Assembly: GCA_964523735.1 (NCBI GenBank)
Contig: CAZFYZ010000046.1
Location: forward strand, 1-26,661
DNA length: 26,661 nt
DNA from: CAZFYZ01 sp964523735
GTDB lineage: Bacteria > Armatimonadota > UBA5829
Direction: 5' to 3'
Position 1 is the stretch's first letter. Each line of letters starts with the position of its first letter. A program made the position numbers and the translations under genes. Below the pieces are notes generated by a model that had not been told where the DNA came from, made no database searches, and was given only the letters and a program-made list of their open reading frames with translations. Below, piece after piece: positions 14,947 through 23,253 of this stretch.

Positions 14947-16391
14947 ACAGGCAGGCTCGCCGCCGCGACCGCCTGCCCAATTCTTCTGCTCGACTCGTCC
15001 GGTAGATGAAGTTGAACGCGTTCGGCAAGTTCCGGGAACTCCGCCTTGAGTACGGCACTAGCGCCGTCGAGGAGCATCGTCCCGCCATCGCCGGACGTAA
15101 CGCGCCCGAGCACCAGAACGTGCCGCAGCTCATAGAATGTCGCGTAATGCGCAATGCCGTACCCTACGTAGGCCCCGATAGTCTCCCATATCTTTCGCGC
15201 GCGCTCGTCTCCAGCTTGCAGCAGATCCTGGACGGACTTGAGTCTCTCTGCGAGCCCAAGCGACTGATCGATATCAACCCCAGCTTTCGGCGCGAGCCTG
15301 AATACAGCCTGCTGTGAGAAGTACTGCACTCCACAGCCAACGTCTCCCGACCACTCATCAACAGCCGCGCTCGGGCCATAGTCGACAGGGCAGAAAGCCA
15401 ATTCGTTGAGCCAGGTCGTGATCTCACCAGACGGCGTCACATATCCGCCTGCCTCGCTCGATCCAAGTGCGATACCCAGTACGGCTCCATCGTTGAGTGA
15501 CATCGCGCCGGCGAGTGCGGTCACCTCGCCATCGTTCACAACGTCAAATGGCACTCCGCCCCAGGCCGCCTTGAGATCATAGAAAAGGTTCGCAGTCTTT
15601 GTCTCGAAGAGATGCTTCGAGATGCCACGATAGAGGGAAGCCACCCTCGGGCGATTGTCGATGTATATACCCGCTGCGCTTCCGCCGATCGCGTCCACGC
15701 GGGGCAGGTGGGCTGCTGCGGACTTCAGCGCCGCGTTGATCTCGCTGAAGTGATATGCAGGGTCATCTGCGTTGCGAGGATCCCAGTTGACCTCTTCGGT
15801 GTAGACCGCCTCGCCATCTATAACAGCGGAGACCTTCCGGTCGCTTGCTCCCAGGTCAAATCCGATCCTGCACCCGTCCAAGTGCCCGCCAAGCGGCGCG
15901 GTTCCCTCGTGCGCTTCGGGAACACTCGCCGGGTCAGTCACCTCGACAGTGAAAGGCTTCTGGTAGACTCCGGCCATCAGATTGGCATCGAACGCGCGAG
16001 CCCCGTCGGGTGAATAGGTTCTTCTGATGTGCTCACCGATCGATTTTGGCCCGCCGACGATAATCCGCCATCCGCCGCTGCGCCACAGCAGGAACTTCAC
16101 GAGACGCTCCGCATAGGTTGCGTTGAGCTCATCTTGTCCGGCGCCTTCCGCGAAGCATCGGGTACGATGCACGCTCACTTGCCCGCCGCCGCGCTCAAGG
16201 GCGATCACCAGATCGCTCCCGCACCCTGAATCGTCAATCGCCTTCAAATAGGCCCTGTTGGCCAAGGCTGCTGGGCAGAAGTCAGGATGAAGCGGTGGCG
16301 TGACCAGTGGCCGCGCCATGCTTGTCAGTTCGTTCGTCAATTTGTCTGTAACCCCTCTTGCGATATTGGCGCCCCGCGGGAGGATCCGCAC
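14928..16391 (-). CDS. ROK family protein (sugar kinase-like) with large N-terminal extension
   Basis: 487 residues if GTG 16391 is the start. The sugar-kinase/actin-like fold begins near residue 174: phosphate loop IGFDLGAS (176-183), AIGGSAAG (234-241), catalytic region VVNDGE with Asp287, and LGIALGSSEAGGYV (305-318). The zinc-binding cysteine cluster of many ROK enzymes is not seen (WSGDVGCGVQYFSQ in its place). About 150-170 residues before the fold have no recognised domain. No DNA-binding helix is seen, so a kinase is more likely than a repressor. Start uncertain: GTG 16391 has GAGG upstream but sits almost at the predicted transcript start; TTG 16337 (after AGAGGGG) and ATG 16319 are alternatives. 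Confidence 0.82.
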   Translation of the reverse strand: MRILPRGANIARGVTDKLTNELTSMARPLVTPPLHPDFCPAALANRAYLKAIDDSGCGSDLVIALERGGGQVSVHRTRCFAEGAGQDELNATYAERLVKFLLWRSGGWRIIVGGPKSIGEHIRRTYSPDGARAFDANLMAGVYQKPFTVEVTDPASVPEAHEGTAPLGGHLDGCRIGFDLGASDRKVSAVIDGEAVYTEEVNWDPRNADDPAYHFSEINAALKSAAAHLPRVDAIGGSAAGIYIDNRPRVASLYRGISKHLFETKTANLFYDLKAAWGGVPFDVVNDGEVTALAGAMSLNDGAVLGIALGSSEAGGYVTPSGEITTWLNELAFCPVDYGPSAAVDEWSGDVGCGVQYFSQQAVFRLAPKAGVDIDQSLGLAERLKSVQDLLQAGDERARKIWETIGAYVGYGIAHYATFYELRHVLVLGRVTSGDGGTMLLDGASAVLKAEFPELAERVQLHLPDESSRRIGQAVAAASLPVVDSKQ

Positions 16392-16404
16392 GGCTGCCTC
16401 TGCA

Positions 16405-16434
16405 ATGATAGGAGCCCACGCCTGCCCGTGTCAA
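16405..16434 (-). promoter_or_regulatory. Sigma-70-type promoter for the ROK-deacetylase operon
   Basis: On the minus strand a perfect TTGACA (16429-16434) is followed after 18 bases by TATCAT (16405-16410, five of six). Transcription should begin near 16398, which would favour a translation start inside the long open frame rather than the GTG at 16391. Confidence 0.7.
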
Positions 16435-16538
16435 GGCATCCAGCCGTATCCAAGCCCAGGTGCGACAGGACTGCCGGAGAGGAGTATGCGCAAGATATCA
16501 CGAATACACAACCACACGCTCAAGGAAGTGACAGGCTT

Positions 16539-17858
16539 ATGGTCCGCTTATCCATATGTGCTCTTCTACTCGCCGCAGTAATGGCTGCGCCTGCTTGTGC
16601 CGCTGAAAGGCCGGTGATCCACCAGCTCTTCATCAAGGAGCAGATCGATCCCGTGACCGCCGACTACATCGTCGAGGGCATCGCTCGTGCTGAGAAAGAT
16701 GCCCAGGCTGTCTTGATCACTATGGACACTCCCGGCGGTCTGCTTACCTCCACTGACAGAATCGTCCAGTCCATGCTCTCCGCGAAAGTCCCGGTGATTG
16801 TCTATGTTTCTCCCGCCGGGGCAAGCGCCGCGTCTGCCGGAGCCATCATCACGTTCGCCTCTCACAAGGCGGCGATGTCGCCCGGCAGCAACATCGGATC
16901 GGCCACGCCTGTCTCCATCGGTTCTTCCGGGAAAGCGGAGAAGATGGACGACGACATGCGCAACAAAGTGGTCAACCACCTTGCGGCAAAGGCCAAGTCT
17001 ATCGCTGAGGAGCGCGGCCGCAACGTCGAATGGGCCCAACTGGCGGTCACCAAAGCCGCCAATATCAGCGCCAAAGACGCCCTCAAGAGAAACGTGATCG
17101 ACTACGTTGCCACAAGCATCCCGGACCTCATGAAGCAGCTCGATGGCGCCAAAGTCAAACTGCCGGGCAATAAGACAGTGACCTTGCACACCGAGGGAGC
17201 CCCCATCGAGGAGTTTCCCATGGGCTCGTGGGACACTTTTCTGCACTACCTGAGCAATCCGATGGTCGTGGTGTTCCTGACACTTGCCGCGATGTACGGG
17301 ATCATCTATGAACTCGCCAACCCCGGCTCGATCTTCCCTGGTGTGATCGGATCGATCTCCATCATCCTGTTGCTCTATTCCTACAGCGTCATCCCGGTCA
17401 ACGCGGCTGGATTTGCGTTCATCGGGCTGGCTATTGCGCTGTTTCTGATAGACCTTTTCACCCCCACGCACGGGGTGTTGACTGTGGGTGGATCTATCAG
17501 CATGTTCTTTGGGCTCATGATGCTTTTCAGAGCCTCGGAGGGGTTCATGGTACCTATCTCAATGCTCGTGTTCGTTAGCCTCCTGACGGCTGGCTTCTTT
17601 GCGTTCGTGGTCGGGCTTGGGGTCAGGGCGATGAAGAAACCTTATGTGTCAGGCAGGGAAGGTGTCGTGGGTCACATCGGCGAAGCTAGAACCGAACTGA
17701 ACCCAACAGGCAAGGTCTTTGTTGATGGCGCTCTGTGGACGGCCACCAGCGCCGAAGGTGAAATCGCCAAAGGGGAGCAGGTCGAAGTCACGGAGATGAT
17801 CGGCCTCAAACTGAAGGTTCGGAGGATAGTGAGCGGCGCAGAGACGCAGAGACACTAG
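16539..17858 (+). CDS. NfeD family membrane serine protease (ClpP-class)
   Basis: A 439-residue protein of the long NfeD type. After a signal segment (1-22) comes the ClpP-like protease domain: ITMDTPGG (60-67), a serine-rich GASAASAGAIITFASH (94-109) holding the likely nucleophile, and MSPGSNIGSATPV (113-125). Four or five membrane segments follow (about 240-365), then a small OB-fold tail (GREGVVGHIGEARTELNPTG). Such proteins cut stomatin-like partners; a slipin gene lies 97 bases downstream. ATG 16539 has AAGGAAG ten bases upstream; the frame is open to 16287 but that region overlaps the ROK gene. The last residues (GAETQRH) are read from a GCAGAGAC repeat. Confidence 0.92.
   Translation: MVRLSICALLLAAVMAAPACAAERPVIHQLFIKEQIDPVTADYIVEGIARAEKDAQAVLITMDTPGGLLTSTDRIVQSMLSAKVPVIVYVSPAGASAASAGAIITFASHKAAMSPGSNIGSATPVSIGSSGKAEKMDDDMRNKVVNHLAAKAKSIAEERGRNVEWAQLAVTKAANISAKDALKRNVIDYVATSIPDLMKQLDGAKVKLPGNKTVTLHTEGAPIEEFPMGSWDTFLHYLSNPMVVVFLTLAAMYGIIYELANPGSIFPGVIGSISIILLLYSYSVIPVNAAGFAFIGLAIALFLIDLFTPTHGVLTVGGSISMFFGLMMLFRASEGFMVPISMLVFVSLLTAGFFAFVVGLGVRAMKKPYVSGREGVVGHIGEARTELNPTGKVFVDGALWTATSAEGEIAKGEQVEVTEMIGLKLKVRRIVSGAETQRH
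17834..17857 (+). repeat. GCAGAGAC-type short tandem repeat at the end of the NfeD gene
   Basis: CGGCGCAGAGACGCAGAGACAC is made of eight-base GCAGAGAC units; it encodes the C-terminal residues of the NfeD protein and ends at its stop codon. It is short, so chance is possible. Confidence 0.5.
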
Positions 17859-17955
17859 ACTACGCCTGCTGCACCGTGTAACCTATCGACTCCACACCCG
17901 GGGAGTGTTTCTTGAAGCTCAACGTTCTGCTACAGTAACCTGAAAGGATTGTATT

Positions 17956-18729
17956 ATGGGTCAACTTGCAGGCGCACTAGCTGTCGTAATCGTCTTTGCC
18001 CTGATCGTGATAGTGAACGCGATCAGAATCGTTCGGGAATGGGAGCGTGGCGTACTCCTCCGGTTCGGTCGATTCGATCACGTCAAGATGCCGGGTATCA
18101 GGTTCGTGTGGCCGGTGATCGATAAGCTGATCATCATCGACACCCGTGTGGTGACGATGGACGTGCCGAAGCAGGAGATCATCACCCGGGACAACGTATC
18201 CGTGATGGTCGATGCTGTCGTGTTCTTCCAGGTCCTGAACGCCGAGAACGCCATCACCAAGGTCGAGAATTGGGTCAAAGCCACTTCTCTGCAGGCACAG
18301 ACGACTCTAAGGAGCGTGATCGGGCAAGCCGAACTCGACGAACTGCTCTCAGAGCGCGACAAGATCAACGCCAAGCTGCAGGGGATCATCGACGAGATGA
18401 CCGAGCCCTGGGGGATCAAAGTCTCGGCTGTCGAAGTCCGCGATGTGACCTTGCCGGAGACCATGAAGCGCGCTATGGCCAACCAGGCAGAGACCGAGCG
18501 CGAACGCCGCGCGAAGATCATCAACGCCGAGGGCGAAGCCCAGGCCGCGCAGAAGCTCGCGGAGGCTGCGAATATCATTAGTACCAACCCGCAGGCCCTG
18601 CAGCTTCGCTACCTGCAGACCCTTCGCGAGATCGGCACCGAGCACAACACCACGATAGTCTTCCCCATGCCCATAGACATAGTCGAATCACTTGGCAAAG
18701 TGCTGGAAGGCCTCAAGCCGAAGACGTAG
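17956..18729 (+). CDS. Slipin (stomatin/prohibitin-like SPFH) membrane protein
   Basis: A 257-residue slipin. It has one N-terminal membrane segment (about 5-24) and then the SPFH domain: EWERGVLLRFGRFDHVKMPGI, VTMDVPKQEIITRDNVSVMVDAVVFFQV, LRSVIGQAELDELLSERDKIN and WGIKVSAVEVRDVTLPETMKRAMANQAE, all family hallmarks. A coiled segment rich in E, R and A follows (about 175-205). The C-terminus ends with TTIVFPMPIDIVESL, as in slipins. It would form membrane microdomain oligomers and is the expected substrate or partner of the NfeD protease upstream. AAAGGA precedes ATG 17956. Confidence 0.94.
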   Translation: MGQLAGALAVVIVFALIVIVNAIRIVREWERGVLLRFGRFDHVKMPGIRFVWPVIDKLIIIDTRVVTMDVPKQEIITRDNVSVMVDAVVFFQVLNAENAITKVENWVKATSLQAQTTLRSVIGQAELDELLSERDKINAKLQGIIDEMTEPWGIKVSAVEVRDVTLPETMKRAMANQAETERERRAKIINAEGEAQAAQKLAEAANIISTNPQALQLRYLQTLREIGTEHNTTIVFPMPIDIVESLGKVLEGLKPKT

Positions 18730-18763
18730 TGCCCTCGTAATTGCACGACCACAAGTCCGTTCT

Positions 18764-18788
18764 GAGGCCCGAGTTGATCTCGGGCCTC
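18764..18788 (+). terminator. Hairpin terminator after the slipin gene
   Basis: A perfect ten-base stem (GAGGCCCGAG / CTCGGGCCTC) with a five-base loop lies 35 bases after the stop codon, followed only by TCCATCG, so the T-run is poor. The remaining bases to 19018 hold no gene or motif I can support. Confidence 0.65.
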
Positions 18789-19018
18789 TCCATCGTACCC
18801 TGCAACCTCGCACTCAACCTGGTGGACCTCAGCATGAGCAAGCTCATCAATATGATAGCAGCTTGAACAGCACTCGTCGTCGACAACACGTATGTTCACC
18901 TATTGTTCAGAATGCGGGAGGAAAACCCGAGGCCCGGGTATAAAGCCATATCGTCTAGTAACCTACCTCACTGTTCAGGCTTTCATCTTGGCTCGACTGG
19001 GGTAGAAGGACCTACGCC

Positions 19019-20737
19019 ATGGTTGTACACAAGCGAGCAGATGAGCTTCAAAAAGCGCCCACTGGCATCCGGGGGCTGGATGAGATTACCTACGGGGGCC
19101 TGCCGAAAGGTCGTCCAACGTTACTGGCCGGCAGCGCGGGCTCCGGCAAGACTCTGCTGGCAATGGAGTTTCTTGTCAGGGGAGCCACACAGTACGATGA
19201 ACCCGGAGTCTATGTGTCGTTTGAGGAAACCGGCGGCGAGCTTGCGACCAACTTCGCTACACGCGGGTTCGATCTGACTGAGCTCGAGGAGCAAGGCAAG
19301 ATCGCTATCGATTACGTCTACATCGAGCGCAGCGAAATCGAGGAAACGGGCGAATATGACCTTGAGGGTCTCTTCATCAGGTTGGCGCACGAAGTGGACA
19401 AGATCGGCGCCAAACGGGTCGTCCTGGACACCATAGAAGTGCTCTCTGCCGGGTTGTCCAACCAAGGTATCCTGCGCGCTGAGCTGCGCAGGCTTTTCAG
19501 ATGGCTGAAGGAACGTAATCTGACAACCATAGTGACCGGGGAGCGCACTGAGAACGCGCTTACCCGCTATGGCCTCGAGGAATATGTTGCCGACTGCGTT
19601 ATTCTGCTCGACCACAGAATATCTGAGCAAGTATCAACGCGACGGCTCCGTATCGTGAAGTACCGCGGCTCCGCGCATGGCAGCAACGAGTACCCCTTTA
19701 TCATCGAACACCAAGGGATAACGGTCCTCCCCATCACCTCGATCAAGCTCGACTATCCGAGTTCGACCGAGCGCGTGTCCTCCGGCGTGGAAGGTTTGGA
19801 TGGGATGCTCAACGGAGCTGGCTACTATCGTGGAACGAGTATCCTTGTGTCGGGTACTGCCGGTACCGGCAAGAGCACCCTGGCAGCCAGGTTTGTCGAT
19901 GCGGCTTCGCGCCGAGGCGAGAGGTGCCTGTACTTCGCCTTCGAGGAAGCAGAGTCGCAGATAATCCGGAACATGCAGTCGGTGGGGATGAATCTCCGGC
20001 AGTGGGTGGATGCCGGGCTTCTCACATTCAGTGCACAGCGCCCGACCCAGTACGGGCTAGAGACTCATCTTGCCGCAATGACGAAACGGGTGGACGAAAT
20101 CAAGCCCTCCATTGTCGTCGTGGACCCGATCTCCAACCTCACCCTGGTCGGGAGTCAAGCCGAAGTCAAAGCAATGCTGACTCGCCTGATCGACTTTCTG
20201 AAGGCCCACGGAATAACTGCGATGTTCACTTCCCTTACTGGAGGTGAGCACTACGAGGACTCAAGAGAGATTGGCATATCCACGCTTATGGATACCTGGA
20301 TCTCCGTCCGCAATATCGAATCCAACGGGGAGCGTAACCGCGGGATCTACGTGCTGAAGTCGCGAGGAATGTCGCACTCGAACCAGGTCCGCGAATTCCT
20401 GCTGTCGGACAAAGGCCTTGCGATCCGCGACGTCTACATCGGCCCTGGGGGGATTCTTGCCGGAACTGCACGTGAGATCCACGAGGCACGAGAACTGATT
20501 GAGGCACAGGCCAGGGAGCAGGAGGTCGGGGCAAAGCGCAAGGAGCTGGATCGAAAGGCTGATGCGCTGGAGGCCAAAGTGGCTGCTATGCGCGCGGAGC
20601 TGGAATCAGAGCGGTTGGCTCTTGAGAAATTCGTCAACCAACAACAGCTGCGTGACGCAAGCATTCACCAGGAGCGTCTCAGATTGGAGAAAAACCGCGA
20701 GGGTAGTGGTCAATCAGACGCGGGAGGGGAAGAATGA
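19019..20737 (+). CDS. kaiC: KaiC family double-domain ATPase/autokinase
   Basis: A 572-residue protein with both KaiC domains. CI has Walker A GSAGSGKT (38-45) and the catalytic FEE (68-70). CII has Walker A GTAGTGKS (279-286) and FEE (308-310). The phosphorylated Ser-Thr pair is conserved as IST-LMDT (Ser421-Thr422), so CII probably autophosphorylates. Residues about 485-555 form a charged coiled coil (KRKELDRKADALEAKVAAMRA and following) not present in cyanobacterial KaiC but known in other bacterial KaiCs. No kaiA is seen. AGAAGGA precedes ATG 19019 by seven bases. It overlaps the first kaiB by four bases (ATGA). Without KaiA this is more likely a timer, stress or light/redox switch than a full clock (inference). 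Confidence 0.95.
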   Translation: MVVHKRADELQKAPTGIRGLDEITYGGLPKGRPTLLAGSAGSGKTLLAMEFLVRGATQYDEPGVYVSFEETGGELATNFATRGFDLTELEEQGKIAIDYVYIERSEIEETGEYDLEGLFIRLAHEVDKIGAKRVVLDTIEVLSAGLSNQGILRAELRRLFRWLKERNLTTIVTGERTENALTRYGLEEYVADCVILLDHRISEQVSTRRLRIVKYRGSAHGSNEYPFIIEHQGITVLPITSIKLDYPSSTERVSSGVEGLDGMLNGAGYYRGTSILVSGTAGTGKSTLAARFVDAASRRGERCLYFAFEEAESQIIRNMQSVGMNLRQWVDAGLLTFSAQRPTQYGLETHLAAMTKRVDEIKPSIVVVDPISNLTLVGSQAEVKAMLTRLIDFLKAHGITAMFTSLTGGEHYEDSREIGISTLMDTWISVRNIESNGERNRGIYVLKSRGMSHSNQVREFLLSDKGLAIRDVYIGPGGILAGTAREIHEARELIEAQAREQEVGAKRKELDRKADALEAKVAAMRAELESERLALEKFVNQQQLRDASIHQERLRLEKNREGSGQSDAGGEE

Positions 20738-21087
20738 CGACAGCAGTGCAATCCCTCGCGGAGGCGACGATGACGGATGAGCATAAGAGATGGAGGCTCA
20801 GGCTTTACGTTGCAGGCCAGACACCCAAGAGCGTGACGGCCTTTGCCAATCTGAAGAGGATATGCGAACAGCACCTGGGTGGCAGTTACTCGATCGAGGT
20901 TGTGGACTTGATGGAGAATCCTCAGCTTGCCAAGGGCGATCAGATATTTGCTGTCCCCACTTTGGTTCGTCAGTTGCCGCCTCCCGTGAAGAAGATCATT
21001 GGAGACCTCTCCAATACAGAACGTGTACTGGTCGGCCTTGATCTGCAGGACTTGGATGAGGATGCTGAGGCGGACGCGGGCATATGA
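20734..21087 (+). CDS. kaiB: KaiB family protein, first copy
   Basis: A 117-residue KaiB. The core starts with RLRLYVAGQTPKSVTAFANLKRICEQHL, then the strand IEVVDL, and continues with FAVPTLVRQLPPPVKKIIGDLSNTERVLVGLDL; together these are the diagnostic KaiB thioredoxin-like motifs. There is a short N-terminal lead (about 18 residues) and an acidic tail (DEDAEADAGI). KaiB binds the CI ring of KaiC. The ATG overlaps the kaiC stop codon, and GGGAGGGG-type sequence supplies the ribosome site, so the two are translationally coupled. Confidence 0.94.
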   Translation: MTTAVQSLAEATMTDEHKRWRLRLYVAGQTPKSVTAFANLKRICEQHLGGSYSIEVVDLMENPQLAKGDQIFAVPTLVRQLPPPVKKIIGDLSNTERVLVGLDLQDLDEDAEADAGI

Positions 21088-21129
21088 CACTGACTAGAGT
21101 GACTGTGCTGACTATCCTGGGAGGCAGTT

Positions 21130-21474
21130 GTGCCTGACGACGTGCAACACAACGAGGGTGAGGAAAGACTCGAGGAAGCCCTTGCCGCATCTGAGGATCG
21201 CCAGTATGTCCTTCGCCTATATGTGGCCGGCGTTACCCCACGATCCCGCAAAGCAGTAACCAACATCCGCAAGATCTGCGAGGAGAAGCTCAAAGGGCGG
21301 TATGAGCTTGAGGTTGTTGACATCTATCAGCAGCCTGATCTGGCGATCCAGGAGCAGATTGTGGCCGCACCTACCCTCATCAAACAGCTCCCTCTACCGC
21401 TCAGGAGAGTGATAGGCGACATGTCAGACACCGAGCGAGTGATCGTCGGCCTCGACCTCCGCCCCAAATCGTGA
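21130..21474 (+). CDS. kaiB: KaiB family protein, second copy
   Basis: A 114-residue KaiB paralogue. The core reads VLRLYVAGVTPRSRKAVTNIRKICEEKLKG, then LEVVDIYQQPDLA, then APTLIKQLPLPLRRVIGDMSDTERVIVGLDL. It clearly resembles the first copy but differs at many positions, so the duplication is old rather than recent. Its N-terminus is about 10 residues longer and acidic. The start is GTG 21130, with GGGAGGC a few bases upstream. It lies 42 bases after the first kaiB and 21 before the sensor gene. Confidence 0.93.
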   Translation: MPDDVQHNEGEERLEEALAASEDRQYVLRLYVAGVTPRSRKAVTNIRKICEEKLKGRYELEVVDIYQQPDLAIQEQIVAAPTLIKQLPLPLRRVIGDMSDTERVIVGLDLRPKS

Positions 21475-21495
21475 ATGTCGTAACAAGGATGTCCG

Positions 21496-22353
21496 TTGAG
21501 TAAATGCAATTGGGAGAATGACCAGGCAGAAATGGCAGAAGATTGCCACCATGACAGGCTCCACGCCGAGATCGAGGAACTCCGCGCACGCCTGCGTGAA
21601 GCTGAAGAGACCATTACCGCTATCAGAGAGGGCCAGGTCGACGCACTGGTAGTCTCCGGACCTCAGGGCGAGCAGCAGCTTTACACTCTCCAGGGGGCTG
21701 AGCACGCCTATCGTCTCTTGGTGGAAGCCATGAACGAGGGCGCGCTGGTCATAACCCCCAGCGGGGATATTGCCTACTGCAACCGCACCTTTGCCGCTAT
21801 GCTGAACGTCAAACTGGAGAAGATGCTCGGGACATCCGTCTACGATTACATCGCTGCCGAGGACACGCCGGAGCTTAGACGCCTCCTCAAAACTGCCGTT
21901 GAGCATAGTTGCAGAGCAGAGATCGGGCTCAGGCCGTACGGTATTGTAGATCACGTTCCTGCCTATCTCTCTGTCGGAAAGCTGGCGCTCGATGAGGTAG
22001 ACGTTCTCTCAGCGGTTGTCACGGATCTCACTCAGCAAAAACGCGCCGAGGCAGAGCTTCAGCAGTACCGTGAGCACCTCGAGGATCTGGTACAGCAGCG
22101 CACGCGAGAACTCATAGAGGCCAACCGCAAGACAGCGAATATCCTCGAGAGCATCGGTGACGGCTTCATCGCGTTCGACAAGGACTGGCGGTTCACATAC
22201 GTCAACAGCATCGCAGAAGACTTCTTCGCCACGCGTGATGGTTACACTCGCGACGACCTCATTGGCAACAAGATATGGGACCTTTTTCCCACCTGGTTGG
22301 CAGCCAGATGGAGCAGGACTACCGCCGCGCCGTGGCCGAGCAGATCCCGCTGA
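21496..22353 (+). CDS. PAS-PAS sensor part of a Kai-linked PP2C phosphatase (5' part, frameshifted)
   Basis: The first 285 codons of a gene split by a frameshift. An N-terminal coiled coil (about 17-45, EIEELRARLREAEETITAIREGQVD) is followed by the DALVVSGPQGEQQL stretch that opens many kaiBC-adjacent sensor kinases. PAS1 covers about 65-170 and is joined by a second coiled coil (about 180-212) to PAS2 (from about 213), which reads normally up to KIWDLFP. After that the frame runs into unrelated codons (TWLAARWSRTT) and stops. Start TTG 21496, with AAGGA upstream. Adding one base in the T5C3 run at 22283-22290 restores PAS2 and joins the next entry, giving about 581 residues. Confidence 0.82.
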   Translation: MSKCNWENDQAEMAEDCHHDRLHAEIEELRARLREAEETITAIREGQVDALVVSGPQGEQQLYTLQGAEHAYRLLVEAMNEGALVITPSGDIAYCNRTFAAMLNVKLEKMLGTSVYDYIAAEDTPELRRLLKTAVEHSCRAEIGLRPYGIVDHVPAYLSVGKLALDEVDVLSAVVTDLTQQKRAEAELQQYREHLEDLVQQRTRELIEANRKTANILESIGDGFIAFDKDWRFTYVNSIAEDFFATRDGYTRDDLIGNKIWDLFPTWLAARWSRTTAAPWPSRSR

Positions 22354-23240
22354 AGATGGAGACGTACGACGAGGTCATGAACAGGTGGTATCAGGTCAGC
22401 GCCTATCCGGCTCCTGATGGCCTGTCAGTCTACTTTGAGGACATCAATGACCGGCGAGATTTTGAACGCTACAAAGATGAGCAGTTGCAGCGCGAGCGGC
22501 ACATCTCCGAGGTACTTCAGAAGACCGTGATCCCCGAGGACGTGCCCACGGAAATGCCTGGCTGCAGGGTGTTCATAAAGTACCAGCCGGCCTTACGCGA
22601 GGCTGAGGTAGGCGGGGATTTCTATGACCTGTTCGAGCTGGATAACGGAAAGGTCGCGATAGTGATTGGTGACGTCGCCGGTAAGGGCTTGGCCGCCGCG
22701 GTTCGTGTCACCGCGGCCAGATATGCGATTCGCAGCTATGCCCGTCTGTTTGAAAGCCCTGCTACAGTACTATGCCAGGCCAATGATGCCCTCGAGACGC
22801 ACGAGGAAGAGACTGGGATGCTGACGGCGTGCCTCACGATAGTTGATCTCTGTAGTGGCGAGCTGGTCAGCTCCAGTGCCGGACACGAACCGATCGCGGT
22901 TGTTGGTCGTGATGGGCATTGCTTTGAGCTTGAGGGTCCCGGCGTCCCGCTTGGAATCCTCAGGAACATGACATATGGTGAGAGTCGTCACGTCCTGCAG
23001 CCGGGTGACAAGCTCGTGATGATGACTGACGGCATCCCGGAGGCAAGGTCTTCTGACAAGGATATGCTCGGCAAGGAAGCGGTCATGGAATACCTGCGGG
23101 GGCACGCGCTGGAGTCGCCGTCCGAGCTTGCTGAGGGGTTGGTTCGTGTCGCTGTTGAGCATGCAGGTGGTCATCTTCAGGACGATGCGGCGCTGGTTGT
23201 CTTTGAATGGATAGGACAGCGGGCGAACTGCCAAAGCTGA
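22275..23240 (+). CDS. SpoIIE/RsbU-type PP2C serine phosphatase part (3' part of the split gene)
   Basis: This frame resumes the second PAS domain (HLVGSQMEQDYRRAVAEQ, VYFEDINDRR) and continues as a complete PP2C domain of the SpoIIE/RsbU type. Its metal-binding acidic sites are present: EVGGDFYD, VIGDVAGKG, MMTDGIPEA and HLQDDAALVV, so it should be active. Such phosphatases dephosphorylate anti-anti-sigma or similar proteins. Position 22275 is simply the first ATG of this frame, overlapping the upstream part; no ribosome site precedes it, so it is probably not an independent gene. It is the last gene of the Kai cluster; the output partner is not in the window. Confidence 0.84.
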   Translation: MGPFSHLVGSQMEQDYRRAVAEQIPLKMETYDEVMNRWYQVSAYPAPDGLSVYFEDINDRRDFERYKDEQLQRERHISEVLQKTVIPEDVPTEMPGCRVFIKYQPALREAEVGGDFYDLFELDNGKVAIVIGDVAGKGLAAAVRVTAARYAIRSYARLFESPATVLCQANDALETHEEETGMLTACLTIVDLCSGELVSSSAGHEPIAVVGRDGHCFELEGPGVPLGILRNMTYGESRHVLQPGDKLVMMTDGIPEARSSDKDMLGKEAVMEYLRGHALESPSELAEGLVRVAVEHAGGHLQDDAALVVFEWIGQRANCQS

Positions 23241-23253
23241 GCCGCCGGAGAAT

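Noticed and set aside
16566..17471. Minus-strand frame opposite the NfeD gene
   Set aside because: Low-complexity sequence rich in D, H, G and R; the plus-strand NfeD assignment is strong.
18892..19005. 37-codon frame starting MFTYCSECGRK before kaiC
   Set aside because: It resembles the start of a zinc ribbon but has only one CxxC pair, no ribosome site, and the rest is not protein-like; not supported without homologues.
18889..19018. A possible riboswitch (GEMM-like AAAGCC and AACC pieces) before kaiC
   Set aside because: The pieces are out of order and do not form the conserved GEMM stems; no other known leader RNA was recognised.
22281..22290. Programmed -1 ribosomal frameshift in the PAS-PP2C gene
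   Set aside because: The run CCTTTTTCCC does not fit the X-XXY-YYZ slippery pattern in the correct frame, and I see no obvious downstream pseudoknot; transcriptional slippage or an error fits better.
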